Source: Candidatus Accumulibacter necessarius (GTDB lineage Bacteria; Pseudomonadota; Gammaproteobacteria; Burkholderiales; Rhodocyclaceae). From it: a DNA stretch of 64,000 bases. A program made the position numbers and the translations under genes. Numbering within the stretch: the first letter of the stretch is position 1; the number at the start of each line of letters is the position of its first letter. Below are positions 30,804 to 39,900 of the stretch, in pieces. The stretch spans positions 20,771 through 84,770 of the forward strand of contig JAFLDL010000018.1 of NCBI GenBank assembly GCA_017302435.1. Direction: 5' to 3'. The notes below the pieces were generated by a model. That model saw nothing but the letters and a program-made list of their open reading frames with translations. It was not told where the DNA came from and made no database searches.

Positions 30804-32969
30804 ATGAATGCGCGTACCCGTTTTGTCATCTCGGTCATCATTCTCGGTCTGCTGATGACCGGACCCTTCGTGATTACGGCGCTCCTGATCTGGGTAGGTG
30901 CGCAAGCCGACGAGCAAGCCCTGCTCGTCCAGTTGATTCTCCCACACCTGTCGCTTGGCGCCCTGATGACCACTTTTGGCTTCGTCCTGGGTTTGCTGGT
31001 CATCCGTTACCTCTTCCGTCAGTACGTCCAGGGATTGCTCAAGATGGTGGAGAACCTGCGCCTGATGCTGTCGGCGAACCGCAACTTCCGGGTCACCGCG
31101 GAGGGGCCGCCCGAAGTCCAATTGCTGGCCCAGGCAACCAACGATCTGGCCCAGCAGCGGGATGGCCTGATGGACGATGTCGAGGCTCAGATCGCTGCTG
31201 CCAAGGCCTCGGTAGAGGAAGAAAAAAACCGTTTGGCCGCACTGATGTCGGAGTTGGCGCAAGCGGTGGTCGTGTGCAATCTCGATGGCCGTATTCTGCT
31301 CTACAACAGCCGTGCTCGCCTGCAGTTTCGTGCGTTGGCACAAGGCAGCACGGCCGTCGCGGGAGGCGCGTTGATTGGCCTTGGCCGTTCCATCTTCTCG
31401 ATTCTTGAACGTAATCAGATCGACCACGCGCTGGAGGTCGTGCGCCAGCGCCTGCTCAAGGGCGCAGCGACTGCGATCGCGAACTTCATTACGACGGCAC
31501 GGGGCGGGCAACTGCTGCGTGTTCAACTGGTACCCGTGCTGGCGACCGGGGATCCTTTGCGCGAGCGCGAGCTGAGCGGCTACGTGCTGACCGTTGAGAA
31601 CATTACCCGCAGCCTGGAGCAGGAATCCCGTCGCGATCAGGTGCTGCAGTCGCTGACCGATGGTAGCCGAGGCAGCCTCGCCAACATCCGAGTGGCCGTT
31701 GGCAACCTGATGGACTATCCGGATATGGAAGCAGACATACGCGAGCGCTTCGTCAGCATCATCAGCGACGAAGTGGTGCGAATGAGCCAGCGCCTCGACC
31801 AAACGATGAGCGAATTCGCCGATTCACTGAAGACGCGTTGGCCGCTGGAGGACGTGCAGGGGATGGATATCATCGCCGCCGCCCAGCGCCGCATAGAGAC
31901 AGAGCTGAAAGTCACCACCAAGACCGAAGCGATCGACGAGGGCGTCTGGCTGAGAGCCGAGAGTTTCTCACTGGTGTTCTCGATATGTTTCCTGGCATCC
32001 CGTCTGGTCGAGCATTATCAAATCAGGGAACTGCGCTTCCGGCTACAGCCTGTCGGCAAGCTGGCCTACCTGGACATCATCTGGGCCGGGCACGCCATGT
32101 CGTCGGAGACCTTCTACACCTGGGAAACCGATGCCATGCACCTCGCCAAGGAAAGCTCGCCCCTGTCACTACGCGATGTCATTGACCGCCACGGCGGGGA
32201 AATCTGGTACGAGCGTGAAAAGGCTGCGCATCGTGCCTTCTTTCGCTTCGTGCTCCCTGTTGCCTCGCCGGACTCCATGCCGCAAAGCGAGATGATCGGT
32301 GACATCGCCACGCGACCGGAGTACTACGACTTCGACCTGTTCCATTTCCGCGATCAAAGCATTGATCTTGACCGACCGTTAGCCGATCTCACCTACACCG
32401 TATTCGATACCGAAACGACTGGCCTTGAACCAGCGGCTGGAGACGAGATCATTCAGATTGGCGCCATACGCATCGTCAACGGCCGTTTGTTGCGGCACGA
32501 GAATTTCGACCAGCTGGTCGATCCGCAGCGTTTTTTGCGACCCGAAGGAATCCGGATCCATGGCATCACCGATGACATGGTGCATGGACAGCCGCAGATC
32601 GACATCGTCCTGCCGGCCTTCCATGATTTCTGCAGCGATACCGTGCTCGTCGCGCACAATGCTGCCTTCGACATGCGCTTCCTGCAATTGAAGGAAGCCG
32701 AGACCGGGGTGGTCTTCAGTCAGCCAGTGCTCGATACTTTGCTGCTGTCGGCCGTGCTGCACGCCAACCAGGACTCACACCAACTCGAGCCCATCGCTGA
32801 ACGGTTGGGAGTCACGATCAGCGGCCGCCACAGTGCGCTAGGCGATGCCTGCACGACCGGCGAGGTGTTCCTCAAGATGCTGCCTTTGCTGGCCCAGATG
32901 GGAATCGTGACGCTGAGGCAGGCGCTTGATGCGTCCGAAAAAACCTACTTTGCGCGCGTAAAGTACTGA
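30804..32969 (+). CDS. Membrane-anchored PAS/degenerate-kinase protein fused to a DnaQ-like 3'-5' exonuclease
   Basis: A 721-residue fusion. Two N-terminal membrane helices (about 8-32 and 50-75) are followed by a HAMP-like/coiled stretch, a PAS-like domain (about 145-270), a kinase-like region (about 275-480), and an exonuclease domain (about 525-705). The exonuclease keeps the DEDDh residues: FDTETTGLEP, HGITDDMV, AHNAAFDMRFL and a C-terminal H...GDA. The kinase-like part lacks the phospho-acceptor His (SLTDGSRGSLANI where HE-R-TP is expected) and lacks normal N and G boxes, so it is probably a sensory scaffold. A similar domain order is annotated in some betaproteobacteria as a DNA polymerase III epsilon-like protein; the role is unknown. 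Confidence 0.88.
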   Translation: MNARTRFVISVIILGLLMTGPFVITALLIWVGAQADEQALLVQLILPHLSLGALMTTFGFVLGLLVIRYLFRQYVQGLLKMVENLRLMLSANRNFRVTAEGPPEVQLLAQATNDLAQQRDGLMDDVEAQIAAAKASVEEEKNRLAALMSELAQAVVVCNLDGRILLYNSRARLQFRALAQGSTAVAGGALIGLGRSIFSILERNQIDHALEVVRQRLLKGAATAIANFITTARGGQLLRVQLVPVLATGDPLRERELSGYVLTVENITRSLEQESRRDQVLQSLTDGSRGSLANIRVAVGNLMDYPDMEADIRERFVSIISDEVVRMSQRLDQTMSEFADSLKTRWPLEDVQGMDIIAAAQRRIETELKVTTKTEAIDEGVWLRAESFSLVFSICFLASRLVEHYQIRELRFRLQPVGKLAYLDIIWAGHAMSSETFYTWETDAMHLAKESSPLSLRDVIDRHGGEIWYEREKAAHRAFFRFVLPVASPDSMPQSEMIGDIATRPEYYDFDLFHFRDQSIDLDRPLADLTYTVFDTETTGLEPAAGDEIIQIGAIRIVNGRLLRHENFDQLVDPQRFLRPEGIRIHGITDDMVHGQPQIDIVLPAFHDFCSDTVLVAHNAAFDMRFLQLKEAETGVVFSQPVLDTLLLSAVLHANQDSHQLEPIAERLGVTISGRHSALGDACTTGEVFLKMLPLLAQMGIVTLRQALDASEKTYFARVKY

Positions 32970-32981
32970 CAGGATGCCAGC

Positions 32982-33116
32982 TCAGCGTGCCCTGAGGCCT
33001 TGCTGACGATGACGAGCCAGCCAGTCGACGACTATGCCAACGGCAGGTGATGCCAGACAGGCAACCATGAAAAGAATGGTAATGCATGCGCCCAAAACCG
33101 GAATGCCCGTTTCCAC
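32982..33116 (-). CDS. Small single-pass membrane protein (44 residues)
   Basis: An open frame too short for usual gene callers. GTG at 33116 is preceded by AAGGAG with a seven-base gap. The product has one hydrophobic helix (about residues 6-28, including ITILFMVACLASP) and a basic C-terminal tail (LARHRQQGLRAR). It is convergent with the kinase-exonuclease gene, whose stop lies 13 bases away. No function is recognised; the good ribosome site and the strong amphipathic design are the support. Confidence 0.5.
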   Translation of the reverse strand: METGIPVLGACITILFMVACLASPAVGIVVDWLARHRQQGLRAR

Positions 33117-33251
33117 TTTCCTTCTCCTTCTGTTCGTAAGCGATCGCGTCGCAACCGAGGTCGGTCCTTGTTTCCGTGTTGCCTGAGCAGTTTTGTCTGG
33201 CCGAGCATACGGTAGCCAATCTAGGTGGTTGTTCCCGTGGCGGCAAACGAT

Positions 33252-33280
33252 AAAATCTCATGCAATGCGTGAGATTTTTT
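33252..33280. terminator. Inverted repeat resembling a bidirectional terminator
   Basis: AAAATCTCA and TGAGATTTT form a perfect 9-bp stem with a nine-base loop, followed by further T residues on the plus strand and by A-rich flanking on the other side. It is AT-rich, so strength is doubtful. It lies between the small membrane gene and the decayed membrane/TPR gene. Confidence 0.45.
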
Positions 33281-33455
33281 CATTCATCCGGCTGGTCTCC
33301 TGCCGCCACGCAGTTCAAGCGGAAACCCGATTCGCCCTGACGTGATGCCGGCTCATGGAGGCGATTTCCGGCCCCATCCCTGCACCCGCGGCGATGGACC
33401 TGCGCCGGCCAGGTGCCGCAACGCCTGCCCTGGTTCTTTCTCTTCCCCGACGGAC

Positions 33456-34563
33456 GTGCTGATCAAGCTGCTGCTCCTGTCGCTGGCCACCCTGCTGGCT
33501 GCCATCGCTCCTCTGCCCACGCCCCTGGATATCCTGCTGGCGGGGGGCCTGGTCGGCTGGCGGGACTGCGACAGGCCTTTGGCGTCATGGAGGCGGTGTC
33601 GCAGGGTCGGCTTACCGCCGGCGAGCGGTCCACCTTCCAGCCGGGCCCCGAGAGAAAGAACCTGCCATGGAACCTGCTCGCCATCTTCCTGATCTGGGGC
33701 GCCCTGATCGCCCTCGTCGGCGGGGTCAGCACCACTCTGCACTGGACCATCCTCATCTTCTTCTGCCTCGGACTGCCAGCCAGCGTCATGACCCTGTCAG
33801 TCAGCAACAGCTTGCGACAGGCGCTGAATCCGGTGAAATGGGTTTTCCTCATGCGGCAGGTGGGCAAGCCGCATCTGCTACTGCTACTGCTATTCCATCT
33901 GTTCCTGCTCGCCAAGGGTGCGCCCTACGCCCAGCGCCTGCTCCTCCCCCGGCTCGGTGACTGGCTGATCCTGCCGGCCCTGACCTGGACCCTGCTCTAC
34001 TTCACCGTGATCATGTTCGCCATGATGGGTTACGTCCTCTACCAGTTTCATCGGCGCTCGGGCTCAAGGTCCGGATCAGCTTCGCCCGCTCGTCGAGCAA
34101 TCCCGCGGCCAGGGCAGCCATCGCCCAGGCTGACCCGATGGCCAAGGCGGTCGCGAACAAGATCGCCATAGGTGAGCTGGATGCGGCGATCGATATTGCC
34201 GATGAGCAGCGGCGACAGTATCCGGAGGATCTGGCCATCCAGGAGCGCTGCCAGATGCTGTTGCTGGCAGCAGGCAGGACGGAGCGTGCGCTGGCGCACG
34301 GCCAGACCTATCTGGGACTATTGCTGCGCCTGGGGCGCGCCGAGCAGGCATTGGATCTGCTCAAGCGCCTGCGCGGCGTGGACGGGGCATTCTTGCCCGA
34401 GCGGCCGGATGCGGTCCTGCCGCTGGCCGAGGCGGCCTTCGGCCGGCGGGATGCCGACACCACGGTGGCGCTGGTACGTGGCTTCGACAAGCGACACCCG
34501 CGCCACCCGGATATCCCGGGCGTCTATTTCCTCTCTGCCCGCCTGATGAGCGAACTGCTGCGC
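33456..34563 (+). pseudogene. Decayed multi-pass membrane protein with C-terminal TPR-like region
   Basis: One protein appears to be spread over three frames. From GTG at 33456 a hydrophobic N-terminus (KLLLLSLATLLAAIAPLP) runs to about 33560; a second frame carries LRQAFGVMEAVSQGRLTAGE and four membrane helices up to about 34055; a third frame carries an alpha-helical, Ala/Leu/Arg-rich, TPR-like segment to about 34560. The gene then stops matching and merges into the antisense of the neighbouring rhomboid remnant. Two shifts plus loss of the 3' end argue for real decay, though sequencing error in one of them cannot be excluded. The family is not recognised. Confidence 0.65.
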
Positions 34564-34564
34564 C

Positions 34565-35197
34565 GGGAAGCCATCATCCGTGGCCGCTTCCGGCAGGTCC
34601 ACCGTCGTCACCTGATGGCGCCACCGGTACCACGCGATCAACAGCGCGCCTGTGACGAAGCCGCCGGCGTGGGCCATGTAAGCCACGCCACCCTGGCCGT
34701 CGAGCTGCTGCTGCACCAATTCGTGGGCGATCCAGACCGGCAGGAGGATGATCGCCGGCGCCTTGACGTAATCGAAGTAGAACAGGAACTGGTAGAAGAA
34801 GCGAATGCGTCGGCGGCCGTAGAGGCTCACGTACATGGCCATCAGGCGGATCCGGACGCACGATCCTGCCGGCATGCAACGCGGCCTGAAAGTCGCGGTC
34901 ACGTTCCATCAACCTCAACAGGTGCTGACTGTCGTCACCACTCGCCAAGTGCTCGATTCTGCCGGCAAGTTCGCGCCGTTGCGGATTGTCGCTCTGGCGC
35001 AGGTAGTCGGCATAGCGCGGGAACTCCAGCGCGGGCAGATCGGACTGCGTGTAGAAGTCGACGCCTCGCTGTCAGGCCCGCTCGTCGGCGCGCTGCGGAC
35101 CAAAATAGACGAGACAATTGAGCAGAATCAGCAGGACGGTCATCCACGGCGGATTGAGCCAGTCGGGCTTGCTGCTGAGAGGGAAGACGAGGAACAT
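34565..35197 (-). pseudogene. Rhomboid-family intramembrane protease remnant
   Basis: The N-terminal piece (ATG at 35197; LNPPWMTVLLILLNCLVYFG) ends in an in-frame TGA at 35072-35074, and reading continues in the same frame to about 34860. After a shift, the C-terminal part resumes with YGRRRIRFFYQFLFYFDYVK and GGVAYMAHAGGFVTGAL, which contains the rhomboid catalytic histidine helix. The middle of the protein, including the GxSG serine motif, is missing. So the product cannot be an active protease. It is convergent with, and abuts, the decayed gene at 33456-34563. Confidence 0.75.
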
Positions 35198-35314
35198 CGA
35201 GAGGATTATGCCACGGCCGTCAGACACTCGGCGGCAGGGCTCAGGGGCGTCTCGAAGCGCCTTCGGTGTTTACGGCAGCCTGCCCGGCAGTCCTTCCCGG
35301 GCGGTAGTTCGGCC

Positions 35315-35430
35315 ATTCCCGCGCAGGCGGGAGTTCACCCATTCCCCGCCCATTCCCGCGCAAGCGGGAATCCAGTCCAGAGTCTGTTCTACAACCGGCC
35401 GAACGGTGGCTCCCCGCTTTCGCGGGGATG
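35315..35430. repeat. Cluster of REP-like palindromes
   Basis: Three short palindromes: 35315-35333 and 35352-35371 (ATTCCCGC-GCAA-GCGGGAAT and a variant) and 35411-35429 (TCCCCGC-TTT-CGCGGGGA). The sequence type, hairpins of GCGGGAATCC character, is a dispersed intergenic repeat in many proteobacteria. The cluster overlaps the 3' end of bfd. Confidence 0.8.
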
Positions 35431-35658
35431 ACGGCTGTCGCTTATCGGTGTTTCAATCTCTGGAAATCGCTTTGCCCTGGCCGCCTGGCGCTGACTTTCG
35501 TTGGCCTCGGCCAGGCACCGTCGGGCATAAGTCGCGCAGCTGCCACATTCGCTGGTGACGCCGAGATCGCGCCGCAAGTCTTTCAAGTTGCGGGCGCCAG
35601 CCGCGGCGGCTTCGCGGATCTGGCGGTCGGTGACGGCCATGCAGACGCAGACGTACAC
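35389..35658 (-). CDS. bfd: Bacterioferritin-associated ferredoxin
   Basis: Bfd is a small 2Fe-2S protein that helps release iron from bacterioferritin. Cys4 and Cys6 (YVCVCMAVTD) and Cys38 and Cys41 (ECGSC) are the cluster ligands in the usual spacing. The start is GTG at 35658 with GGAG about eight bases upstream. The family is about 60-70 residues; this product has 89 because its last third (from about residue 55, including RHPRESGEPP) reads into the REP-like repeat cluster. It is followed upstream by two bacterioferritin genes on the same strand. Confidence 0.92.
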   Translation of the reverse strand: MYVCVCMAVTDRQIREAAAAGARNLKDLRRDLGVTSECGSCATYARRCLAEANESQRQAARAKRFPEIETPISDSRHPRESGEPPFGRL

Positions 35659-35731
35659 GGAGATTCTCCAGGAAAACAGGGGACCGCAGAGGTGGCCAGC
35701 GAGCGGGCGGTCACGCGCAGGCGCTTTCCTT

Positions 35732-36214
35732 TCAGTCGCCGGCCGGATCGATGTGTGCCTGCAGATAGTTTGCCAGCGTCAGGTCGTCAATCAGGCTGTG
35801 CTGCGTCTCCAGCCAGTCGATGGCTTCTTCGCAGTGCTCCAGCAGGTCTTCCAGCAGGTCGCGGCTGACGTAGTCCTGCAGCTCTTCACACAGTGCAATA
35901 CTCTCGATCAGCAGCGGGCGCTGGAGCTCGCCCTCGTACTTGAGGTCGCACTGCAGACATTCGACGACGTTTTCGCCAATCAGCAACTTGCCCAGGCTCT
36001 GCAGGTTGGGCAGCCCCTCGAGAAAGAGGACGCGATCGATCAGTTTGTCGGCTTCCTTCATGACCCGGATGGACTGCTTGTAGCGGTAGTCGTTGAGCTT
36101 CTCCAGGCCCCAGTGGCGGAACAGGCGGGCGTGCAGGAAATACTGGTTGATCGCCGTCAGTTCGTTTTTCAGCACCTTGTTCAGGGCGCCGACAATTCTC
36201 TTGTCACCTTTCAT
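35732..36214 (-). CDS. bfr: Bacterioferritin subunit, heme-binding type (ferroxidase ligands lost)
   Basis: A 160-residue four-helix bacterioferritin subunit. Met52, the heme ligand, is kept, as is Glu18, but the ferroxidase ligands expected at 51 and 54 are Val and Glu, and those near 127 and 130 are Cys and Ala. The C-terminus NYLQAHI is typical. It lies 12 bases after the partner subunit gene. I infer that it forms mixed 24-mers with that partner, as described for two-subunit bacterioferritins in other proteobacteria. Confidence 0.93.
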   Translation of the reverse strand: MKGDKRIVGALNKVLKNELTAINQYFLHARLFRHWGLEKLNDYRYKQSIRVMKEADKLIDRVLFLEGLPNLQSLGKLLIGENVVECLQCDLKYEGELQRPLLIESIALCEELQDYVSRDLLEDLLEHCEEAIDWLETQHSLIDDLTLANYLQAHIDPAGD

Positions 36215-36226
36215 CGCTGCGCCTCT

Positions 36227-36712
36227 CTATGCCGGGTTGCCAGAGTCGATCTGGCTCTGTTGATAGTTCTTGAGGCCGACCAGCTCGATCAGGCGAAGCT
36301 GCTTTTCGAGGTAGTAGGCGTGGTCCATCTCGGTGTCGTCGAGTTGAATGGCGAGCATGTCGCGGGTGACGTAATCCTGGGCCTTCTCGCAGGCGGCCAT
36401 CGCCTTCTTCAGCTCGCCGACGACATGGTATTCGTAGTCGAGATCTGACTGGAGCATTTCAGGCACGGTCCTGCCGATCTTGAGCACACTCCGCTTGCTC
36501 ATGTCGGGCGTGCCTTCGAGAAAGAGAATCCGCTGGATGATCGCCAGGGCGTGCTGTCGCTCGTGTTCGGATTCGTGCAGCGCCTTTTCCGCCAGTCGGG
36601 TGAAGCCCCTGTCCGCATACATTTCGCCGTGGATGAGGTACTGGTCGACGGCGGACAATTCCCCAGCCAGAAGGGCGTTAAGGATGTTGATGATTTTTTC
36701 GTCGCTCTTCAT
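36227..36712 (-). CDS. bfr: Bacterioferritin subunit, ferroxidase type (heme ligand lost)
   Basis: A 161-residue subunit in which the di-iron ligands Glu18, Glu51, His54 and the later Glu/His pair (TEMDHAYYLE) are kept, while the heme-binding Met52 is Arg. This is the complement of the downstream subunit. ATG at 36712 begins the conserved region; the upstream open frame is repetitive and non-homologous. bfr-bfr-bfd appear to form one operon for iron storage and release. Confidence 0.93.
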   Translation of the reverse strand: MKSDEKIINILNALLAGELSAVDQYLIHGEMYADRGFTRLAEKALHESEHERQHALAIIQRILFLEGTPDMSKRSVLKIGRTVPEMLQSDLDYEYHVVGELKKAMAACEKAQDYVTRDMLAIQLDDTEMDHAYYLEKQLRLIELVGLKNYQQSQIDSGNPA

Positions 36713-36734
36713 GAGGCTCTCCGAAAACTGTTGA

Positions 36735-36766
36735 AACAAGGATTGAAACCGCAAGGATTGAAACCG
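36735..36766. repeat. Short tandem repeat upstream of bfr
   Basis: Two adjacent copies of a 15-base unit containing GGATTGAAACCG. No spacers and no further copies, so not CRISPR. It lies in the likely promoter region of the bfr operon. Confidence 0.6.
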
Positions 36767-36942
36767 AATGGCTGGCGGAAGAAACAATCAAACTGCCGGC
36801 AGCGTGCAGTCGAGCCATTGACCGTCATACCTGCCAGTCCCGCCCAATTGACAGCATACGCCGCTGCCAGTTCAACCGCATCGACCGGCCTTCCTGGCCA
36901 CTGGCAGACGGCGGTCAACGCGTTTTCCCGCCACCATCTCGC

Positions 36943-39900
36943 TCAAAAGCCTTCCCACATCTTCTGCAGGCGTTTGCTCGACACCGGCACCGGCGTCCGC
37001 AGTTCCTGGGCGAACAGCTGGACGCGCAATTCCTCGAGCAGCCAGCGGAACTGCTCGAGTTGCGCGTCGCTGACGCCCTGCCTGGCGAGCACACTGGCGC
37101 GGCGCTCGTAATGGGTCCATAGCGGCGCCAGCTCGGCCAGCAGGCGCGCATCACGCGCCGCGCCCAACGCACCGCCCGCTTTCAGCTTGTCGAGACGCAG
37201 CGCAATCGCCCGCAGATAGCGCGGATAGTGCTGCAGACGCTCGAAAGGCGTCTCGATGATGAAGCGCTGGTTGAGCAGCCGCGCCAGTTGCCCGTCGATG
37301 TCCTGCACCGTCGTGGCAAAGGCCTTGAAGGCCGGCAGCTTCTTCTGCAGTGCCTGCCAGTCGCTGAGGATCTGTCCGACCAGGCGGCAGATCTCCTGCG
37401 CCAGCAGGCCGATCCGTGGCTTCGCCTCAAGGCAGCGCGTGCGAAAACCCGCGGCATCGGTCGGCCAGGGTTCGACCAAGCAGGCGCGCGCGCAGCTCAG
37501 GTCGATCAACTGCCGCCGCAGTTCATCAAGCGTGCCAAGCGCCATGAACTGCATCGCCATCTGGTTGAGCCCCGGCAGGTTCTTCTCGAGATACTTGAGT
37601 TGTTCGCGGAACTGCAGCATGAACAGGCGCAGCAACCCCGCCCGGTGTGCCTGCTGCGCCTCGGCCGGCGTATCGTAGACGCGCAGCGAGACGCTGTCGC
37701 CGTCGTCGACCAGGCCGGGGTAGCCGAGCACCCGCTGACCGCTACCGACGCTCACCTCCATCAGCTCGGGCAGTTCGTCGAAGGTCCAGTCGCGCATCCC
37801 GGCATACTCGCCCGGCGTTTCGTGCAGCTCCGAGAACTCGTGCTTGGCTTCGCGCCCCCACTCGGCGCGCAGTTCGTTCAGCTGGCGGCTCATCCCGAGC
37901 TGCCGCCCGTTCTCGTCAACCAGGCGAAAGTTGAACGACAGGTGCGCCGGCAAGGCATCCGGGCGAAAAGCGTCGGGGGTGATCTCCCAGCCGCGCGCGT
38001 TGAGCCCGCGCGACTGCAGAATGAAGTGGATCAGCGCCAGGACCAGCGGCTTGTCGACCGGCGGCACCTGCGCCACGAACTCGGCGGCGAATTCGGGCAC
38101 CGGCACCAGCTTGGCGCGCAGCCGCTGCGGCAGCGTCTTCACCAGCTGCACCACCTTCTCCTTGAGCAGGCCGGGCACCAGCCACTCGCAGCGCGCAAGC
38201 GGAATCTGGTTCAACTGCGCCAGCGGCACGGTCAGCGTCACGCCATCGCGCGGGCTGCCGGGTTCGAAGTGGTAGGCCAGCCCGTAATCGACCCCGGCGA
38301 GCCGCAGCTGATGCGGGAAGGCCTCGCTGGTCACGCCGGCGGCCTCGTGCCGCATCAGGTCTTCGCGCTGCAGGTAGAGCAGACGCGGCGTCTCGCGCTC
38401 GGCCTCGCGCCGCCACTTGTCGAAGGCAGCGCCGCTGTAGAGGTCCGGCGGGATCAGGCGGTCGTAGAAGGCAAAGATCAACTCGTCGTCGACCAGCACG
38501 TCGGGCCGGCGGGACTTGTGCTCGAGCGTTTCGATCTCGAGCATCAACTGCTGGTTGTGCGTGTAGAAACCCCAGCGACGCTCGAACTCCTCGCTGACCT
38601 CACCGCCGACCAGCGCCTGGCGGATGAAAATCTCGCGCGCCGCCGGCGGATCCAGCGGCCCGAAGTTCACCCGCCGGCGGGCATCGACGACGATCCCATA
38701 CAGGGTAATCCGCTCGAAAGCGATCGCCTGCATCGCCTTCTTTTCCCAGTGCGGGTCGAACCAGCTGCGCTTGAGGAGATGCGCGCCGACCCGTTCCAGC
38801 CACTCGGGCTCGATGCGTGCGACGCAGCGTGCAAAAAGGCGCGTGGTCTCGCTGATCTCGGCGGCAACGATCCACTTGCCGGCCTTCTTCTGCAGCGCCG
38901 AGCCCGGATGGATCAGGAACTTGATGCCACGCGCGCCGAGATAATGCGCCGACTCTTCGGATTTGCAGCCGAGGTTGCCGAGCAACCCGGCGAGCAGCGC
39001 GCGATGGATGGCGTCGTAGGTCGCCGGCAAGGCGTTCTCCTGCCAATGGTGCTCGGCCGCCAGCGCGTGCAACTGGCTGTGGATATCGCGCCACTCGCGC
39101 ATGCGCAGCGCCGAGAGGAAATTCTCGTGGCACGCCTCGACCAGCTTGCGCTGTGACTTGCGGTGTTCGACCTCGGCCTGGTACCAGTCCCAGAGCCTGA
39201 GCCAGGAGAGAAACTCCGACTTCTCGTCGGCGAACTTGCGGTGCGCGGCGTCGGCCGTTCCCTGCCGCTCCTGCGGCCGCTCGCGCGGGTCCTGCACGGA
39301 CAATGCGGCGGCGATCACCAGTACCTCGCGCAGGCAGCCCTCGTCGCGGGCGGCGACGATCATCCGCCCGAGCCGCGGGTCGAGCGGCATCTTCGCAAGT
39401 TCCTGGCCGGTCGGTGTCAGCGCATGTTCGGCCGTCACCGCACCGAGTTCGAGCAGCAACTGGTAACCGTCGCTTATCGCCTTGCGCGGCGGCGCCTCGA
39501 GGAAGGGAAAATCCTCGACGTTGCCCAGACGCAACGCCTTCATGCGCAGGATCACGCCGGCCAGCGACGAGCGCACGATCTCCGGGTCGGCATACGTTGG
39601 CCGCAGGGCGAAATCCTGTTCTTCGTACAGGCGGATGCACACCCCCGCCGCCACCCGGCCGCAGCGCCCGGAACGCTGGTTGGCCGAAGCCTGGGCGATT
39701 TTCTCGATCTGCAACTGTTCGACCTTGTTGCGATACGAGTAGCGCTTGACGCGCGCCAGCCCCGAATCGACGACGTAGCGGATTCCCGGCACGGTCAGCG
39801 AGGTCTCGGCGACATTGGTCGCCAGCACGATGCGGCGGCCGACGTGCGGCTTGAAGATGCGGCTCTGCTCCTCGGCCGACAGGCGGGCAAACAAGGGCAG

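Noticed and set aside
33413-34171. 252-codon open frame read as an intact membrane protein
   Set aside because: Its first 45 and last 35 residues lose the hydrophobic or helical pattern, which continues in the other two frames; treated as part of a pseudogene.
36735-36766. GATTGAAACCG tandem resembling the end of a CRISPR repeat
   Set aside because: Only two adjacent copies of a 15-base unit, no spacers and no cas genes.
37228-39156. 642-codon open frame on the plus strand
   Set aside because: Antisense to hrpA; composition (Arg, Gln, Val, His rich) is typical of a shadow of a GC-rich gene.
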